Shown: positions 35,607 through 46,080, numbered from the stretch's first letter. The stretch is 64,000 nucleotides of DNA from Heliocidaris erythrogramma (GCA_025617745.1 CM046870.1:6201618-6265617); one strand, 5' to 3'. A program made the numbers and translations. Notes: a model not told the origin generated them from the sequence alone.

Positions 35607-36739
35607 ATGGAAATACAAACGTCAATCAGAGCCTTATAACATCCATGGATTTGCCATCCGAGAAAGCACCAACAGGCGAGGAGAGATATCCTGAAGCGAA
35701 TCATATGGAGGCGGTGGAAAGGACGCTTCCAAATTTTCCTGCAAGTGGAGGATTAGAACCGCAGTTTGATTCAACTCACGGAAAGAGCTTCATGACGGAG
35801 TACAGCTCCGGTCAGGCGCCGCATCATAATGTCGTTTTTGAAGGACATAACAGTGTTGCCGAAGAGGATGAGACAACCGATATGCAAGTTGATCCTTCTC
35901 ATCGTCATCAGGGTGGGAGGAAGTTGCCAGGAGAAGTGGCGCTTGGTGAGACTAGTGAACCGACGGCGATACACGCTATAGATTGTTCTTGTGACCAATG
36001 CACTCAAACTGCGTATCGCATAAGACTGACCCAAAGAGCGGGAAAACCTTCTCAATGTTCTATTTGTGACAAAGAATTTCACTACAACTGCCACCTTCTA
36101 CGTCACATGAAAACCCATACGGGTGAACGGCCATTCCAGTGCTCTCTTTGCGACAAAGCGTTTAGTCAAAAAAAATCTCTTGCAGCCCATATGCCAGTGC
36201 ATACAGGTGAAAAATCCTTTCAGTGTTCTACTTGTAACAAGAAGTTTTCCCGTTCATCGGGTCTCAACTCACATATGAAAATCCACACAGGAGAACGTCC
36301 CCATGTGTGTATTATTTGTGAGAAGGGGTTTATCCACCGTATAAAGCTTATAAGACATATGCGCTCACATACAGGTGAACAACCCTATCAGTGTACACAC
36401 TGCGACAAACGGTTCAGTCAACGTCACAACCTCACAGTTCACATGCGCCGTCATACCGGGGAAAGACCCTTTCGATGTTCCGTTTGCCAAAAAAGATTTC
36501 TTGCAAGTATTTATCTGAACTCGCGTATGCGAACCCATACAGGCGAACGGCCGTATAAGTGTTCCGTTTGCAGTAAAGACTTTTCCCACTCGAGTAGTTT
36601 CTATATACACGTGCGAACCCACACTGGTCAAAAGCCCTACAAATGCTCAATTTGTAAACAACAGTTTTCGCAAAGTTGTAGTCTCTCTAGGCATATGAAA
36701 ACTCATAATCGAAAAGAGGAGGAAGAAGAAGGACCCTAG
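35607..36739 (+). CDS. Zinc-finger gene 2, C2H2 exon (7 intact fingers plus one broken)
   Basis: Near-identical to the gene 1 exon, with the same acceptor (ctctctcgtcag) and phase, and open to the stop at 36739. The shared QFDS/SFMTEY/GQAPHH region and the EEEEEGP tail are kept. Finger six has CGT at 36524-36526 where gene 1 has CAT, replacing the first zinc-binding histidine with arginine (LNSRMRTH against LNSHMRTH); the same finger also has H to L earlier. The linker before finger three is the standard TGEKS. No acidic upstream exon exists in its own 5' flank, because the duplication begins inside the intron. To make a full protein it must be spliced from the gene 1 exon at 29400-29577 (phase matches, about 436 residues) or use a start of its own. 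Confidence 0.8.
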
Positions 36740-36886
36740 ACTACAATATCGACTTTGCAATCTCGGGTTCAGGTTTAGGTTCGCTTTTATTTCATATTCA
36801 CATTTCACATTTTCATTTTTAATACATACTGTCAGTATTGTTTACAAGACATGATAATGATAATAATAACAATAGAGAGTGTTTTC

Positions 36887-36892
36887 AATAAA
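36887..36892 (+). terminator. Polyadenylation signal of zinc-finger gene 2
   Basis: AATAAA at the position equivalent to 31761-31766 in the other copy. Confidence 0.6.
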
Positions 36893-37423
36893 CATAAGTA
36901 CATGAAAATACATTTTATCACTTTGCATTACTTGTCTTTTTAGATTTTACTTGTAGGCCTAACAACTTTCATGTCCAAACGTTTCTCCTTTAATAGACGA
37001 GAGTCGATCTTTCTGCTAAATACATGTACTAAATTGTATGGAAAAATTGAAAGGTGTTGAGTTTCTGCTCACATTGGCACGTGTCAATTTTGCATTACAT
37101 CGGGGTCAAGGGGAGTTCTGAATAAGTAATACCAAAAAGAGGATGTAATAGAAAGCCTCAAATCTCAAAAGTAACCTAAAAATGTATGTCCGAAAGTTCT
37201 TCAGTATTTACTGCATTCTCGATTTATAAAGGAGTTAGGCTCCTTCCAGAATCATCATTTCGTGTTTGTAAGTTATGTCATTGGGGCCTTCACAGGCGTG
37301 TAGGGCCTACCTGTCGTCCTCTTGCTTTGTCATCCCAAGGGCTTGACGAGTTGAGCCCTGTTCCAACCTAACCAATATCGATAACTGGAGACGGAAATTC
37401 TGTTATATAGTATACTTTTGTTT

Positions 37424-37765
37424 TCATTGCGCGTTTGTAAGCACAATTGGGAGAAGCAAAAATACCGAAATCACCATTAGATACCAATTTTGTAATTCGT
37501 TGATGTCCAAAGTATCGGGATGATTTTTTTTTATCATAGCCGATAGCCCATATTTGTCACAGATAGTTATCGTTATCGCTTTAATAGGTAGAACCGCGTC
37601 AATATGCATCTTTCCATCCTCTCTGTCCACGGGAATTGACTCGGCAAGGAAATCATCCAATATTCCCGATGATACATACTTCTTGTGTATATCATTATAA
37701 TGATTACGTTTAGCAGACGGGGCATTAGAGCAATGTATGGAAGATAGGCTGGCCCTCGATTTCAA
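37424..37765 (-). pseudogene. Unrecognised open frame, interrupted in the duplicate
   Basis: A 113-codon minus-strand frame with NHYNDIHKKYVSSGILDDF and VDREDGKMHIDAVLPIKA reads like real protein but matches nothing I know. In copy A the equivalent segment (about 32420-32635) has a stop (AAG to TAG, near tactacttgtg) and a 9-base insertion. It is probably a transposon or gene relic. Confidence 0.35.
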
Positions 37766-37924
37766 CTGTGTTTAAAGTGTTTTCTCTATTAAGATAAAAG
37801 GAAAATGAAACTGGGTTATTTTACCGATTTCAACTGTGTTTAAAGTGTTTTCTCTATTAAGATAAAAGGAAAATGAAACTGGGTTATTTTACGGTCTACG
37901 TGTCAAGTTTGTATTATTCAAATA

Positions 37925-38134
37925 TTTGTTTATACACAATAAATATTTTTTAAACTTGCGTTTGAGTGTGTTGAGGGACTTAGTGTGCTTGATGTGTTGA
38001 GGTATATCATTCCATAAAAGGAGTCCTTTGCATGCTATTTGCTCTAGAAAAGGAAGTGCAACCATAATCAACCCGATAGTCAAATTTACCTCTAGTATAA
38101 TCATTCCTATTCCCGTGCATGTGAAAATGACCAT
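37925..38134 (-). pseudogene. LINE reverse-transcriptase C-terminal fragment (copy B)
   Basis: Duplicate of 32800-33005, with the same NDIPQHIKHTKSLNTLKRKF signature. An extra base near 38019 shifts the frame relative to copy A. Confidence 0.7.
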
Positions 38135-38913
38135 CTGTAGTACTATCAGTTTTTATTGACCAAGTTGATACACATGTGTTATCTAAAAAAAATAAACGAT
38201 TGATTTTAAATTCGATGTCTTTGTCAACAGTGTTATTGATGGTAATTATCTAGTGTGTTTGGAGAGTGTCGGATCAAGGTGCAAAAAAGGCATGTGTCCT
38301 TTCCGAGGCGGCTTCCAGGCAGGTCAGGGGTGGAGAAAGGGTGTGGCGCTCATGCGAAGTGTACTGACCATATAAAAGAGAACTAAATGATTCCAGACAG
38401 ATTTCAATTCATTTTATTACAGTAAAATCCACAGCTTATAATTCTCATCAAATATACAATGAAATAGAGAAGAAGAATACATAACAGTTACAAATGAACT
38501 ATCGAAACAGAATGATTAAATAAAGAGGAAAACTATACAGCGGCATCTTCGAGCCTGTTATATGATGAATTATGCCTGTATGAAGCAGAAGTATAGAACG
38601 GTCATTTTAGGCTTTTAAAAATATTTAATAATGAGTGGCGTATCCAGGATTCTCCTGCAGGGATGGGGTACTCGTCCGGAAAAAAATTCACAAATAAAAA
38701 CAAAACAAAACAAACAGAAAAACTTTTCACGTGTGTTTTCAATCCAAAAGTTTGCCGGAGGTTGCGGGGGAGTGGTATCGCACATTAGTGCACTTTTTGC
38801 CTTTATGTACTTAAGGAATGTCAGATTTGGTTTTGCCTGAGGAGGGGGGGGGGGGGGGGTGCTCACGGTCCTTGGAGCCGCCAATGATATTGTTGGCCTG
38901 CAAAGCATGAAAA

Positions 38914-39418
38914 TACACTGTAAAAACTTAAGTGCTGTATATAGCACTTTTTGAGGGCATGCATAGGGACTGCACTCAGAGTGCTATTGAATTCACCCAG
39001 CGTGCTATTTCAGCACTTTCACGGGAGCTAGAACGGCTCCTTAAACTGCTAAACATTCATTTAAAAAATCGTGATTTTGGCGAGCCTCGAACCAGGGTCC
39101 GCTGATCGAGAATTGCTGGCATTACCGCTAGACTAACTCACATCGTACGAATTAGAGCAGATCATATTGTTACATCGTGAATTTACGACACCACATAGTT
39201 CATGTTATCTACTTGACTCCCATGACTAAATTGGATTGCAAGAAGCATTCGTTAGTCCATCGGTAACGTCAGCGCCTCTCAATCAGCGGAATCTGGTTCG
39301 AGGCTCGCCACGGTCACATTTTTTTGCTGGTAAATTAGCACACTACAAGTGCTATAAACAGCATTTCAGGTGCAGTCACTATTACCCCTAAAAGTAGCAC
39401 TTTAGTTTTTACAGTGTA
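38914..39418. mobile_element. TA-flanked MITE with inverted tRNA-like arms, absent from copy A
   Basis: The element 38916-39416 (501 bp) has ends cactgtaaaaactt and tagtttttacagtg and is flanked by TA on both sides. The matching site in copy A (33765-33766) is a single TA, so the insertion and its target duplication are directly visible. Both arms contain tRNA-like segments in opposite orientation: minus strand about 39070-39140 (gcggtaatgcc ... ccctggttcgaggctcgcc) and plus strand about 39250-39312 (catcggtaacgtc ... ctggttcgaggctcgcc). It is of Tc1/mariner type by its TA duplication. No open frame. Confidence 0.9.
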
Positions 39419-40221
39419 GGCGCGAGAGAGGGTGATTGTAAAAAAACGAAAATAGAAGGGCTGGGGGAGGGGGGGGGGATAAGGAGCAAACAAAATCTCA
39501 GTTTTCTTAATTCTACTTATTGTATACTGAAATATAATATATTTCTATTTTTTCCTATTATCAACATATCCCCTCTGATCTGTACTTAGCCTACTGAATA
39601 TACCGTATATAATGTATAGCATGTTGTCATAATGTTCCAAATATAACGAACTGACCCTGCTCAGGTATAAACGCAAAAATGTATACATACATGGTTTGTA
39701 TTTGTTATTCTTTGTCTTGGAGCGAATGAGAGGTGTCCGATATAACATTATGCTTTTACTCAATGATACTTCAAGATTCAAGATTCAAGATTCATTTATG
39801 TTTCGATACCAATTCATAAATCATATAAAGTATTTACATTGTACAAGAAACTCATCATTCAAACATAACGCATATGAACTTTGTTTTACATATTGTTTTC
39901 TATAATAAATGTTATAACAGAGAGAGGTGTACACACGTTTCAAATGTTTCTTGATAATAATAAACGAAAAGGTAACGAAAGGGAACTGGCAAAGAAGCGG
40001 AGCTTGTAAAAAGCATGTTCCCAATTTAAAATCATTGTAATTATATAAATCATTCAAAAGTATGTTCGTTGTATTTTTTTTACATACAGAATACTTACTA
40101 ACTTAATTAATAAACACACAAAGGCTCACCTAAATGAAGAAGCAGATGGGGAGGGACGGGTTGATAGAGGAAAAGAGATGGAATAAAAAAAGGGAGTAAG
40201 AGAGGGGAAATAATAGCAGAA

Positions 40222-41180
40222 CAGACATACATGTATCGTTTAATTTAGTTTGTTTAAGACATCTAACCCACCACAACCCACCCCTAGAGAGGGCGCTAGT
40301 CTTTTTATGACATAACTAGTTGAGAGTCCGATGCTCTCGTGCTCGAAAATGATTTTGAATAATTTAGAAAATATAAAGAGACCACCTCGCTGCTTCAAAT
40401 ACAATTGTTATTTATTTATTTTTTATTTTCAAAATTTAGCTTGGGGCAGGGCTGCCGTTTATCACAAATTAATGACTTATCATTAATTTTACCAAATAGA
40501 TAATTTTTAACACTCGTCTTACAACAACATGGGACGCATTATTTCGCTTTTTGCGTCAGCCCCCCTCTCCCCCCCCCCCCCCCCCCCCCCGGGGGGCAGA
40601 ATCGGGATATTGTAAAAGGATGGGGCACAATATTCCGAAGAATATCTGACAAGTAAGAAAATAGATATCTATCGGATAAAAGGGAGGGGTACATCCTTGG
40701 AGTTATGTAGTTGTAAGCCACTTTAGTTTCAAGGGGGCGGTTTTTGCCCCCCCCCCCCCGCATTCCCCATTACCCCCTTGGGTGGTTATACTTCCCCCTG
40801 CCAATGCATGATACATTATACATTCCAATCATATTTCTGGCTGAAATATCTATAGTAACGTGCAGTTGATCGTATCTCAGCATGCTCAGTGGGTAAAATC
40901 GATTTCAAAATCGATTTTCGAAACCTTCCATGAATTCGTTTCATCGGGACCCACTGCAGAATAGAGATCCGTGTACCGTATGAAGCAAGCAATCCAGTAG
41001 CGATTAATACTTCTTCACCTGACGCTTAGCAAATGTTCCGTACTGATAGGGATACTTGCTGTAAATTCAGATTTGCTCCATGTGGGTGATGATAATTCGC
41101 TTGTATTGTCACTTTATGTAATGTAAAAACAAACTACAGGCAGTGCCAGCTTGGTCGTTATCACTACAGACATGCTTGTC
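40222..41180. other. Non-coding stretch with poly-G MITE
   Basis: 40558-40770 is an inverted-repeat poly-C/poly-G element (tcagcccccctctccccc ... gggggcggtttttgccccc) related to 11144-11313 (shared gaatatctgacaagtaag-like phrase). The rest is unassigned. Confidence 0.5.
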
Positions 41181-41279
41181 TGTAGTATAAGCTTGAATTG
41201 ATTCCATACAATGTAGCCCAACATGTAGCTGGAATATCATCGCTTATATTCCACCTGAGTTTGAAGCTATTTGCTTATT

Positions 41280-41409
41280 CAAAATATATTCACCAACCCC
41301 TGTGCAATGGAACGGTCAAGGAACGTTCAATAATAGTTGGAGTTCGATTTCTACGTTTCAGTCATGCGATTACATCAAACGTCTCTGATCACGTATTTCA
41401 TCGTTTCAG
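41280..41409 (+). other. Probable 5' leader exon of zinc-finger gene 3
   Basis: Ends gtttcag|gtaagc at 41409. Blocks ttcacc, cccctg, aatggaac, gattacatc and atcacgt in this order also occur before the donor at 46918 upstream of gene 4, so the two leaders look homologous. The extent of the exon is a guess. Confidence 0.45.
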
Positions 41410-41944
41410 GTAAGCTTTTATCTTTTCAATTGAAATTTCTTCTAATGTGATACAAATTCACATTTCATTCAACTTCCTGTTGAGCAAGCGAAGGAGTACT
41501 GGGGACGCCGACACCAAACCCTTAAAAAAAGGGGGGGGGGGGGGTGGGTGTCGGATCAAATTTGCCGACAAGGCCGCTGGGCCTCCAATGATGATATTGT
41601 ATGTAACAGAGAAAGTACTCTGGTCGGTTTGTAATAAAACACTTGTATTTTAGACATCAACTAGACAAGTCGCACTGCTCCTCTGTACTGCCTCGATACA
41701 TAAAAACCCTCAATAGTGATATGAAGGGAAATTACATTTTAAATATCAGACAAGTTAACAGATCGACCTCCTGAAAAGTTAAAGCTGGTCCAGAGGAATA
41801 ACTCTACGTTACAATCAACTGCATGTCACATACGAAACTGCTTAAAATTTCTGTAAATTCTTTTTATTATATATATATATCTGCATTTCTATAGCATTAT
41901 TTTCATGACGATAAATACGAAGGTTTTGTGTTATTTTTCCTCAG

Positions 41945-42575
41945 ATGAAAATCAAACGCGGAGACCAGAAATCAGGGTGTCATGATACCAATGGCAATGC
42001 AACACAGGAACTGTCAGCAGAGGGCTAGAGAGAGAGACCAACAATGGACAGCGACGAGAGTCTTATCGAGTTGGAACAAAATAATGAGTAAATTTGTGAA
42101 AGAGGCAATATCTAATTTCCTTCAAGAACTGAATTAGAAACGCAGTTTTATACTTTTTAAAGAGAGAAATTCATGAATGAATATCGCTCTCAGGTATCGA
42201 ACCTTTAGCCTCTTTTTCAAGAGCAAAGTGTCATCTTAAGCATGTAAAGTGATCGAGACCAAGGCGACTTTTGATTGCGACAGGCTAGGGCATATCTGAG
42301 TGTGTATAGGCTAGGGCATATCTGAGTGTGTATAGGCTAGGGCATATCTGAGTGTGTATAGACCAGGGAGGTGAGATTTTAGACCTAATTAATGTTTGAG
42401 CCCGGAAAGCGTGTGCTCGAACAGAAGTTGTACAGGGCTAAGTAAAAGGGTTGGTTGGCCCAGAATTACATTCCCCTCGTTGGCCATCGAGTTTGCTTGA
42501 GCACTTACTTGAGCATTGGATTTTACTTGGTAGCTTTTGCTCTAAGCACTTGCTAGTTTTTATAGATACACCCGA
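41945..42575 (+). pseudogene. Decayed N-terminal part of zinc-finger gene 3
   Basis: The acceptor tttttcctcag precedes 41945 and the frame begins DENQTRRPEIRVS, then hits a stop. Out-of-frame remnants of the family motif follow: QELSAE, ELETQF and FMNEYRSQV, in the order seen in gene 4 but separated by frameshifts and stops. This shows loss of the original coding exon 5' part. The segment also contains a 26-bp tandem triplication (42283-42360). Confidence 0.75.
42283..42360. repeat. 26-bp tandem repeat, three units
   Basis: ggctagggcatatctgagtg-tgtata is repeated three times without change at 42283, 42309 and 42335. Confidence 0.95.
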
Positions 42576-43148
42576 ATGGATGTTTCAGTTTCTCGTCTTA
42601 ATGGAGGGGTGGACACGTCACCAGGAGTAATGGAACCTGATAGGAAATGTGAAATGGCGACCAGTCAACAAACTGGACAGTCAAACATGGAAACACACAA
42701 ACAAGAATGGCCACACCAATGTCCAATCTGCAAGAAAGTGTTCACCCAAAAGAGAAGTGTCACAGTGCACGTGCGATCACATACAGGTGAAAAACCGTAT
42801 CAGTGCTCTATTTGTAACAAAGGATTTTCCGACCGGAGCAGTCATTCAAGACATATGAAAACCCACACGGGAGAAAAACGTTATCAGTGCTCCGTTTGTG
42901 ACAAGAGCTTTTACCAAAAGGTCAATTTCTTAAACCACGAGCGAACCCATACAGGAGAAAAACCATATCAGTGTGGTGTTTGTAGGAAAGGGTTTTACCA
43001 AAGAGGTCATTTGGAATGGCATATGAAATCACACAGAGGAGAAGAACCTTACCAGTGTCCTGTCTGTGACCAACGATTTTCACTAGGGAGTAGCCTCTCG
43101 GTACACATGAGAATCCATATAGAAGAGAAATCTTTGGTTTGTCTGTAA
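42576..43148 (+). CDS. Zinc-finger gene 3, short C2H2 frame (5 fingers)
   Basis: A 190-codon open frame, MDVSVSRLNGGVDT to a stop at 43148. Five C2H2 fingers start at CPICKKVFTQ, with TGEKPYQC linkers; the fourth linker is RGEEPYQC and the last ends IEEKSLVCL. All zinc ligands appear intact. The family's acidic upstream exon is absent between the leader and this exon, and the preceding coding region is decayed. It is either a pseudogene whose finger block is still open, or a truncated gene using its own ATG. No poly(A) signal was seen close by. Confidence 0.65.
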   Translation: MDVSVSRLNGGVDTSPGVMEPDRKCEMATSQQTGQSNMETHKQEWPHQCPICKKVFTQKRSVTVHVRSHTGEKPYQCSICNKGFSDRSSHSRHMKTHTGEKRYQCSVCDKSFYQKVNFLNHERTHTGEKPYQCGVCRKGFYQRGHLEWHMKSHRGEEPYQCPVCDQRFSLGSSLSVHMRIHIEEKSLVCL

Positions 43149-43208
43149 TTACTCAGGGCTTTTTTCTTTCTGTTTTCCTTCAAAGGGTAAGGGTTTCAAA
43201 GACACACA

Positions 43209-43680
43209 GAGAAAACGCTGTTTAAAAATGCAAACAGTTGTTTACAATATGAACTGAACAACCCGTTGTACAGTTCATATTGTATGTGGTGTAATTGGGT
43301 TTTTACAGACGTGTATCAATCAGATATGATTATTTACGTCTGGGACCGACCTTTAACGTCACCATCCGAAAGACGTGACTCAGTCTCGAACCTGGGTCCG
43401 CTGAATCAGTTTATAACTTCCATTGGTAGCTGGATTACAGGCGCACGCCACAACGCCCAGTAAACAATTGTAAACAATTTGTTTAAATATTAAACAGGTT
43501 GTATAAGTTTTAAACAACCTTTGAAACCGCGTAGTAAAAACGCTGTTTAAAAGGTTGCTTAAAACTTATACAACATGTTTAGTATTTAAACAAATTGTTT
43601 ACAGTATGCATGAACTGTACAGCGGGTTGTTCAGTACATATTGTAAACAACTGTTTGCATTTTTAAAAAGCGTTTTCTCA
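43209..43680. repeat. Large palindromic (foldback) element, interrupted
   Basis: The left arm gagaaaacgctgtttaaaaa, acagttgtttacaatatgaa and onwards pairs with the right arm ending ttttaaaaagcgttttctc at about 43677. Inner blocks such as aacaatttgtttaaatatta also pair. The left arm is split by the 7SL-like SINE at 43281-43460. The centre lies near 43535. Confidence 0.85.
43281..43460 (-). mobile_element. 7SL/Alu-like SINE, copy 2
   Basis: Nearly identical to 23577-23752 on the same strand, including the 3' part cgtctgtaaaaacccaatta on the element strand. It is inserted in the left arm of the 43209-43680 palindrome. The shared borders define the element as about 175-180 bp. Confidence 0.6.
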
Positions 43681-44748
43681 TAGGGTTAGGGTTGTAAGTG
43701 GGTTAGGTTAGGGTGCTGTTTAGGGGTAGGGTTGGGTATAGCTATATCATTTATGTATTGATTCAACCAGTGCACGTGTTTTGTTTGAATGAAATGGAAA
43801 ATGAGATCGTGTTTGAAATTAAGTGTTTACACCACATTTAAGCCCATCGTACACTCTGATCGAACGTGATCCGATTTTGGAAAACATGATCACAATAGCA
43901 TTAAATACGGATATAAATTTGGTGTGCTGTCAACCAAATCAGTTCCAAATCGTAGACAATCGTATGACTGCCCTGACGTCACTACTACTCAGAACCGATT
44001 TGCCTTTGCTCTGATTAGAAGGCTCGCAATTATGAGGCCGTAATTTCGAGTTTACTATCTATATGACTATTCAGAACCTCAATAACAAATATTATATGTG
44101 TTTAAATATTTATTTACTTTTCTTCCGAAATCGGATGGCAGACCGATCGTATACTGTGCGGTGGGTTTTATATTTAATGTTTCTTCTTTGTATACTATTT
44201 TGTACCATATTACTCTTTGTATTTTGTTTTGATTTGTCATTTATTTATACATTTTTTTCAATGGAGATGTGGAAATACATTCAATTCAATATTTCAAAAA
44301 TCGTTTACTTTGTTTGTGCTAGATTATCAAAGGCATATTACTATGCGAGTATAATCTTTTGATAGAGTTGAGGGTTAGAAAGAAGAGAGGGGTCACTTTC
44401 TCCGGGTAATAAGAATTCGCATTTTGTAGTTTTTTTAAACTTGCATTCGAGAGCAAATTCTAGCTCAACTTAAATCACATGTTTATATGTATTGAATAAA
44501 TTATTATGGGTTAATCGCTGAATAATAATGCAGTATTATTCGTGAGCTAGTCAGACCTACAATTTCTATTTTGGAAGTGTGGCATAGCTTCTGGAATGGC
44601 GAATAGAGAGAGAGAGAGCGGGGAGGGGGAGAAAGGGAGAGGGAGAAATCGAAAGGGGCGTAAAAATAAAATAATAGAACCCCCTCTCACAAGCTCCCCC
44701 ATTATTGGTGACCTTATTTATTAACATGTCATTCATAGTAAGGCCGTT
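43681..44748. other. Non-coding stretch with telomere-like repeats
   Basis: gggttagggttgtaagtgggttaggttaggg at 43682-43712 is degenerate TTAGGG sequence. A hydrophobic 99-codon frame (44063-44362) is AT-rich and not supported. GA-rich simple sequence lies at about 44606-44650. Confidence 0.5.
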
Positions 44749-44998
44749 ATAACCGGGTCCGCTCGCTAATCATAAGGGCCGCTATTCATAGAAAACCGTT
44801 ATTCATTTAACACGCGTTATGAATAACGGTACTTGTGAATAGTTATGAATATTGGTCCCTATGAATGGAGGTCCTTATGAATAGCGAGGTAATTTGTCTA
44901 TGGTTTGCTCGCTATTTAGAAGGACCGCTATTCATTTAGTCCAGGGTTATGGATAGCGGTCGATCCTTATGAATAAGTGGTCCTTATGAGTAGTGCCC
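44749..44998. repeat. 'TTATGAATAGCGGTCC' internally repetitive element, copy 1
   Basis: Short units (gaccgctattcat / atgaatagcggtcctta) in both orientations recur about ten times. The order matches 53395-53560 plus 54003-54085, where the element is interrupted. Confidence 0.8.
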
Positions 44999-45154
44999 CC
45001 TCACGTTTTCGTATTGCGTCCCTTGCAGGCAAAAGATAGGAAACCTAAATATCATACATCCTATAAGCTTTGGAAGTGTGGCATAGCTTAAAAGGGCCGA
45101 GAAGTGACCATTTTTCCAAAATGGTAGATTAACACTTTTAACTGGATTCGGCCT

Positions 45155-45445
45155 ATATAGTGTTACATTACTTTGACTTTGGCAATGCACTTTTGTTTCA
45201 GCTGCCACAATCTCAACTTTCACAGTTACAAAAATTACAAAATTCAGCAGCCCGTATTGTTACCCTCACCAGATGTACTACTCACATTACTCCTGTTTTG
45301 TCTTCACTACATTTCATTGTATTTAAATTATTATTACTTGTTTTTCACTGTATACATGGATCTGCCCCAGAGTACAATATTATTTTGTTGATGCCTTATA
45401 ATCCTCCCTGACGCTTAAGGTCATCTGATTCTAAATTGCTTGTTC
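45155..45445 (+). pseudogene. CR1/L2-like LINE, reverse-transcriptase fragment (5' part)
   Basis: Encodes LSQLQKLQNSAARIV, then HITPVLSSLHFIVFKLLLLV and GSAPEY, the thumb-region signature of CR1/L2-type LINE polymerases (QN-AAR-v ... HITP-L--LHWLPV ... LLLV-k---G-AP-Y). The catalytic core is missing. The element is cut by the SINE at 45451-45808 and resumes at 45835. Confidence 0.8.
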
Positions 45446-45450
45446 TAAAA

Positions 45451-45808
45451 TCATAATAATAATAATAATATTCAGCTTTTATATAGCGCCTAATACATCG
45501 AAGATGTCTCTAAGCGCTTTACAGATATATTATTACCCTGGTCATCGGATTCTGGCATGCCCGCACACAATGTATGCACATTCTCCGCTCCCTGGGGAGT
45601 ATTCCAGCCAGTCGCCTGTTAAGCACACACATGCTAAGCAAAGGACATTAACTTTCGCCATCCTACCGGGTACCCATTTAACACCTGGGTGGAGAGTGGC
45701 AAATGTAGATTAACGTCTTGCCAAAGGACGCTAGTGCTGCGGTGGGATTCGAACCCCGGACCTCGTGGTTCACAGTCTAGGGACTTATCCACTGATCCAC
45801 AACACCAA
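45451..45808 (-). mobile_element. tRNA-derived SINE inserted in LINE
   Basis: Reverse copy of the SINE at 18415-18759: the (AAT)n tail comes first (45452-45470), then atatagcgcctaatacat, ctcccc-like body phrases and the head with ggattcgaacccc (inverse B box). It splits a LINE frame. Confidence 0.9.
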
Positions 45809-45834
45809 ATCATGGGGGGGGGGATCGGTCATTT

Positions 45835-46080
45835 GCTCATGCTGGACCTTACCTGTGGAATCAATTGCCACATGGATATCCGTTATATGTCAGGTGTAGA
45901 TCGCTTAAAAAATGCCCTCAAAACTCATTTGTTCAAAACGGCTTTCCAGTAGATTTACTTTCACACTGTTGTTGTTCCATTTTCGTGTATTTTTGTGAAT
46001 TTGTAAGTTTTTCCTCTCCATTGCGCCTTGAGCACATTAGTCATGCGGAGTTGGCGCATTACTATTATTATTATTCAGCA
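45835..46080 (+). pseudogene. CR1/L2-like LINE, C-terminus and 3' tail
   Basis: Encodes GPYLWNQLPHGYP (LWN-LP motif), then SLKNALKTHLFKTAFQ, the end of the reverse-transcriptase protein, in the frame expected after removing the SINE. It ends gcggagttggcgcattac followed by (TAT)n, a short 3' repeat tail as in CR1/L2 elements. The SINE family's tail (gcgctatataaaagcgg, then (ATT)n) resembles it. Confidence 0.75.

Larger units (their letters stand above)
35487..40221 (+). repeat. Segmental duplication, copy B (4.7 kb)
   Basis: Partner of 30353-34569. The extra length is mainly the transposon at 38916-39416. It also has a 68-bp tandem duplication (37757-37824 and 37825-37892) absent from A. Most of the rest differs by scattered single bases and short indels. 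Confidence 0.95.

Noticed and set aside
42283..42360. CRISPR-like array of short repeats
   Set aside because: Three contiguous 26-bp units with no spacers, in an animal genome; an ordinary tandem repeat.
44063..44362. 99-codon hydrophobic frame, possible membrane protein
   Set aside because: AT-rich sequence yields Phe/Leu/Tyr-rich frames by chance; no family features, splice sites or conserved copy.
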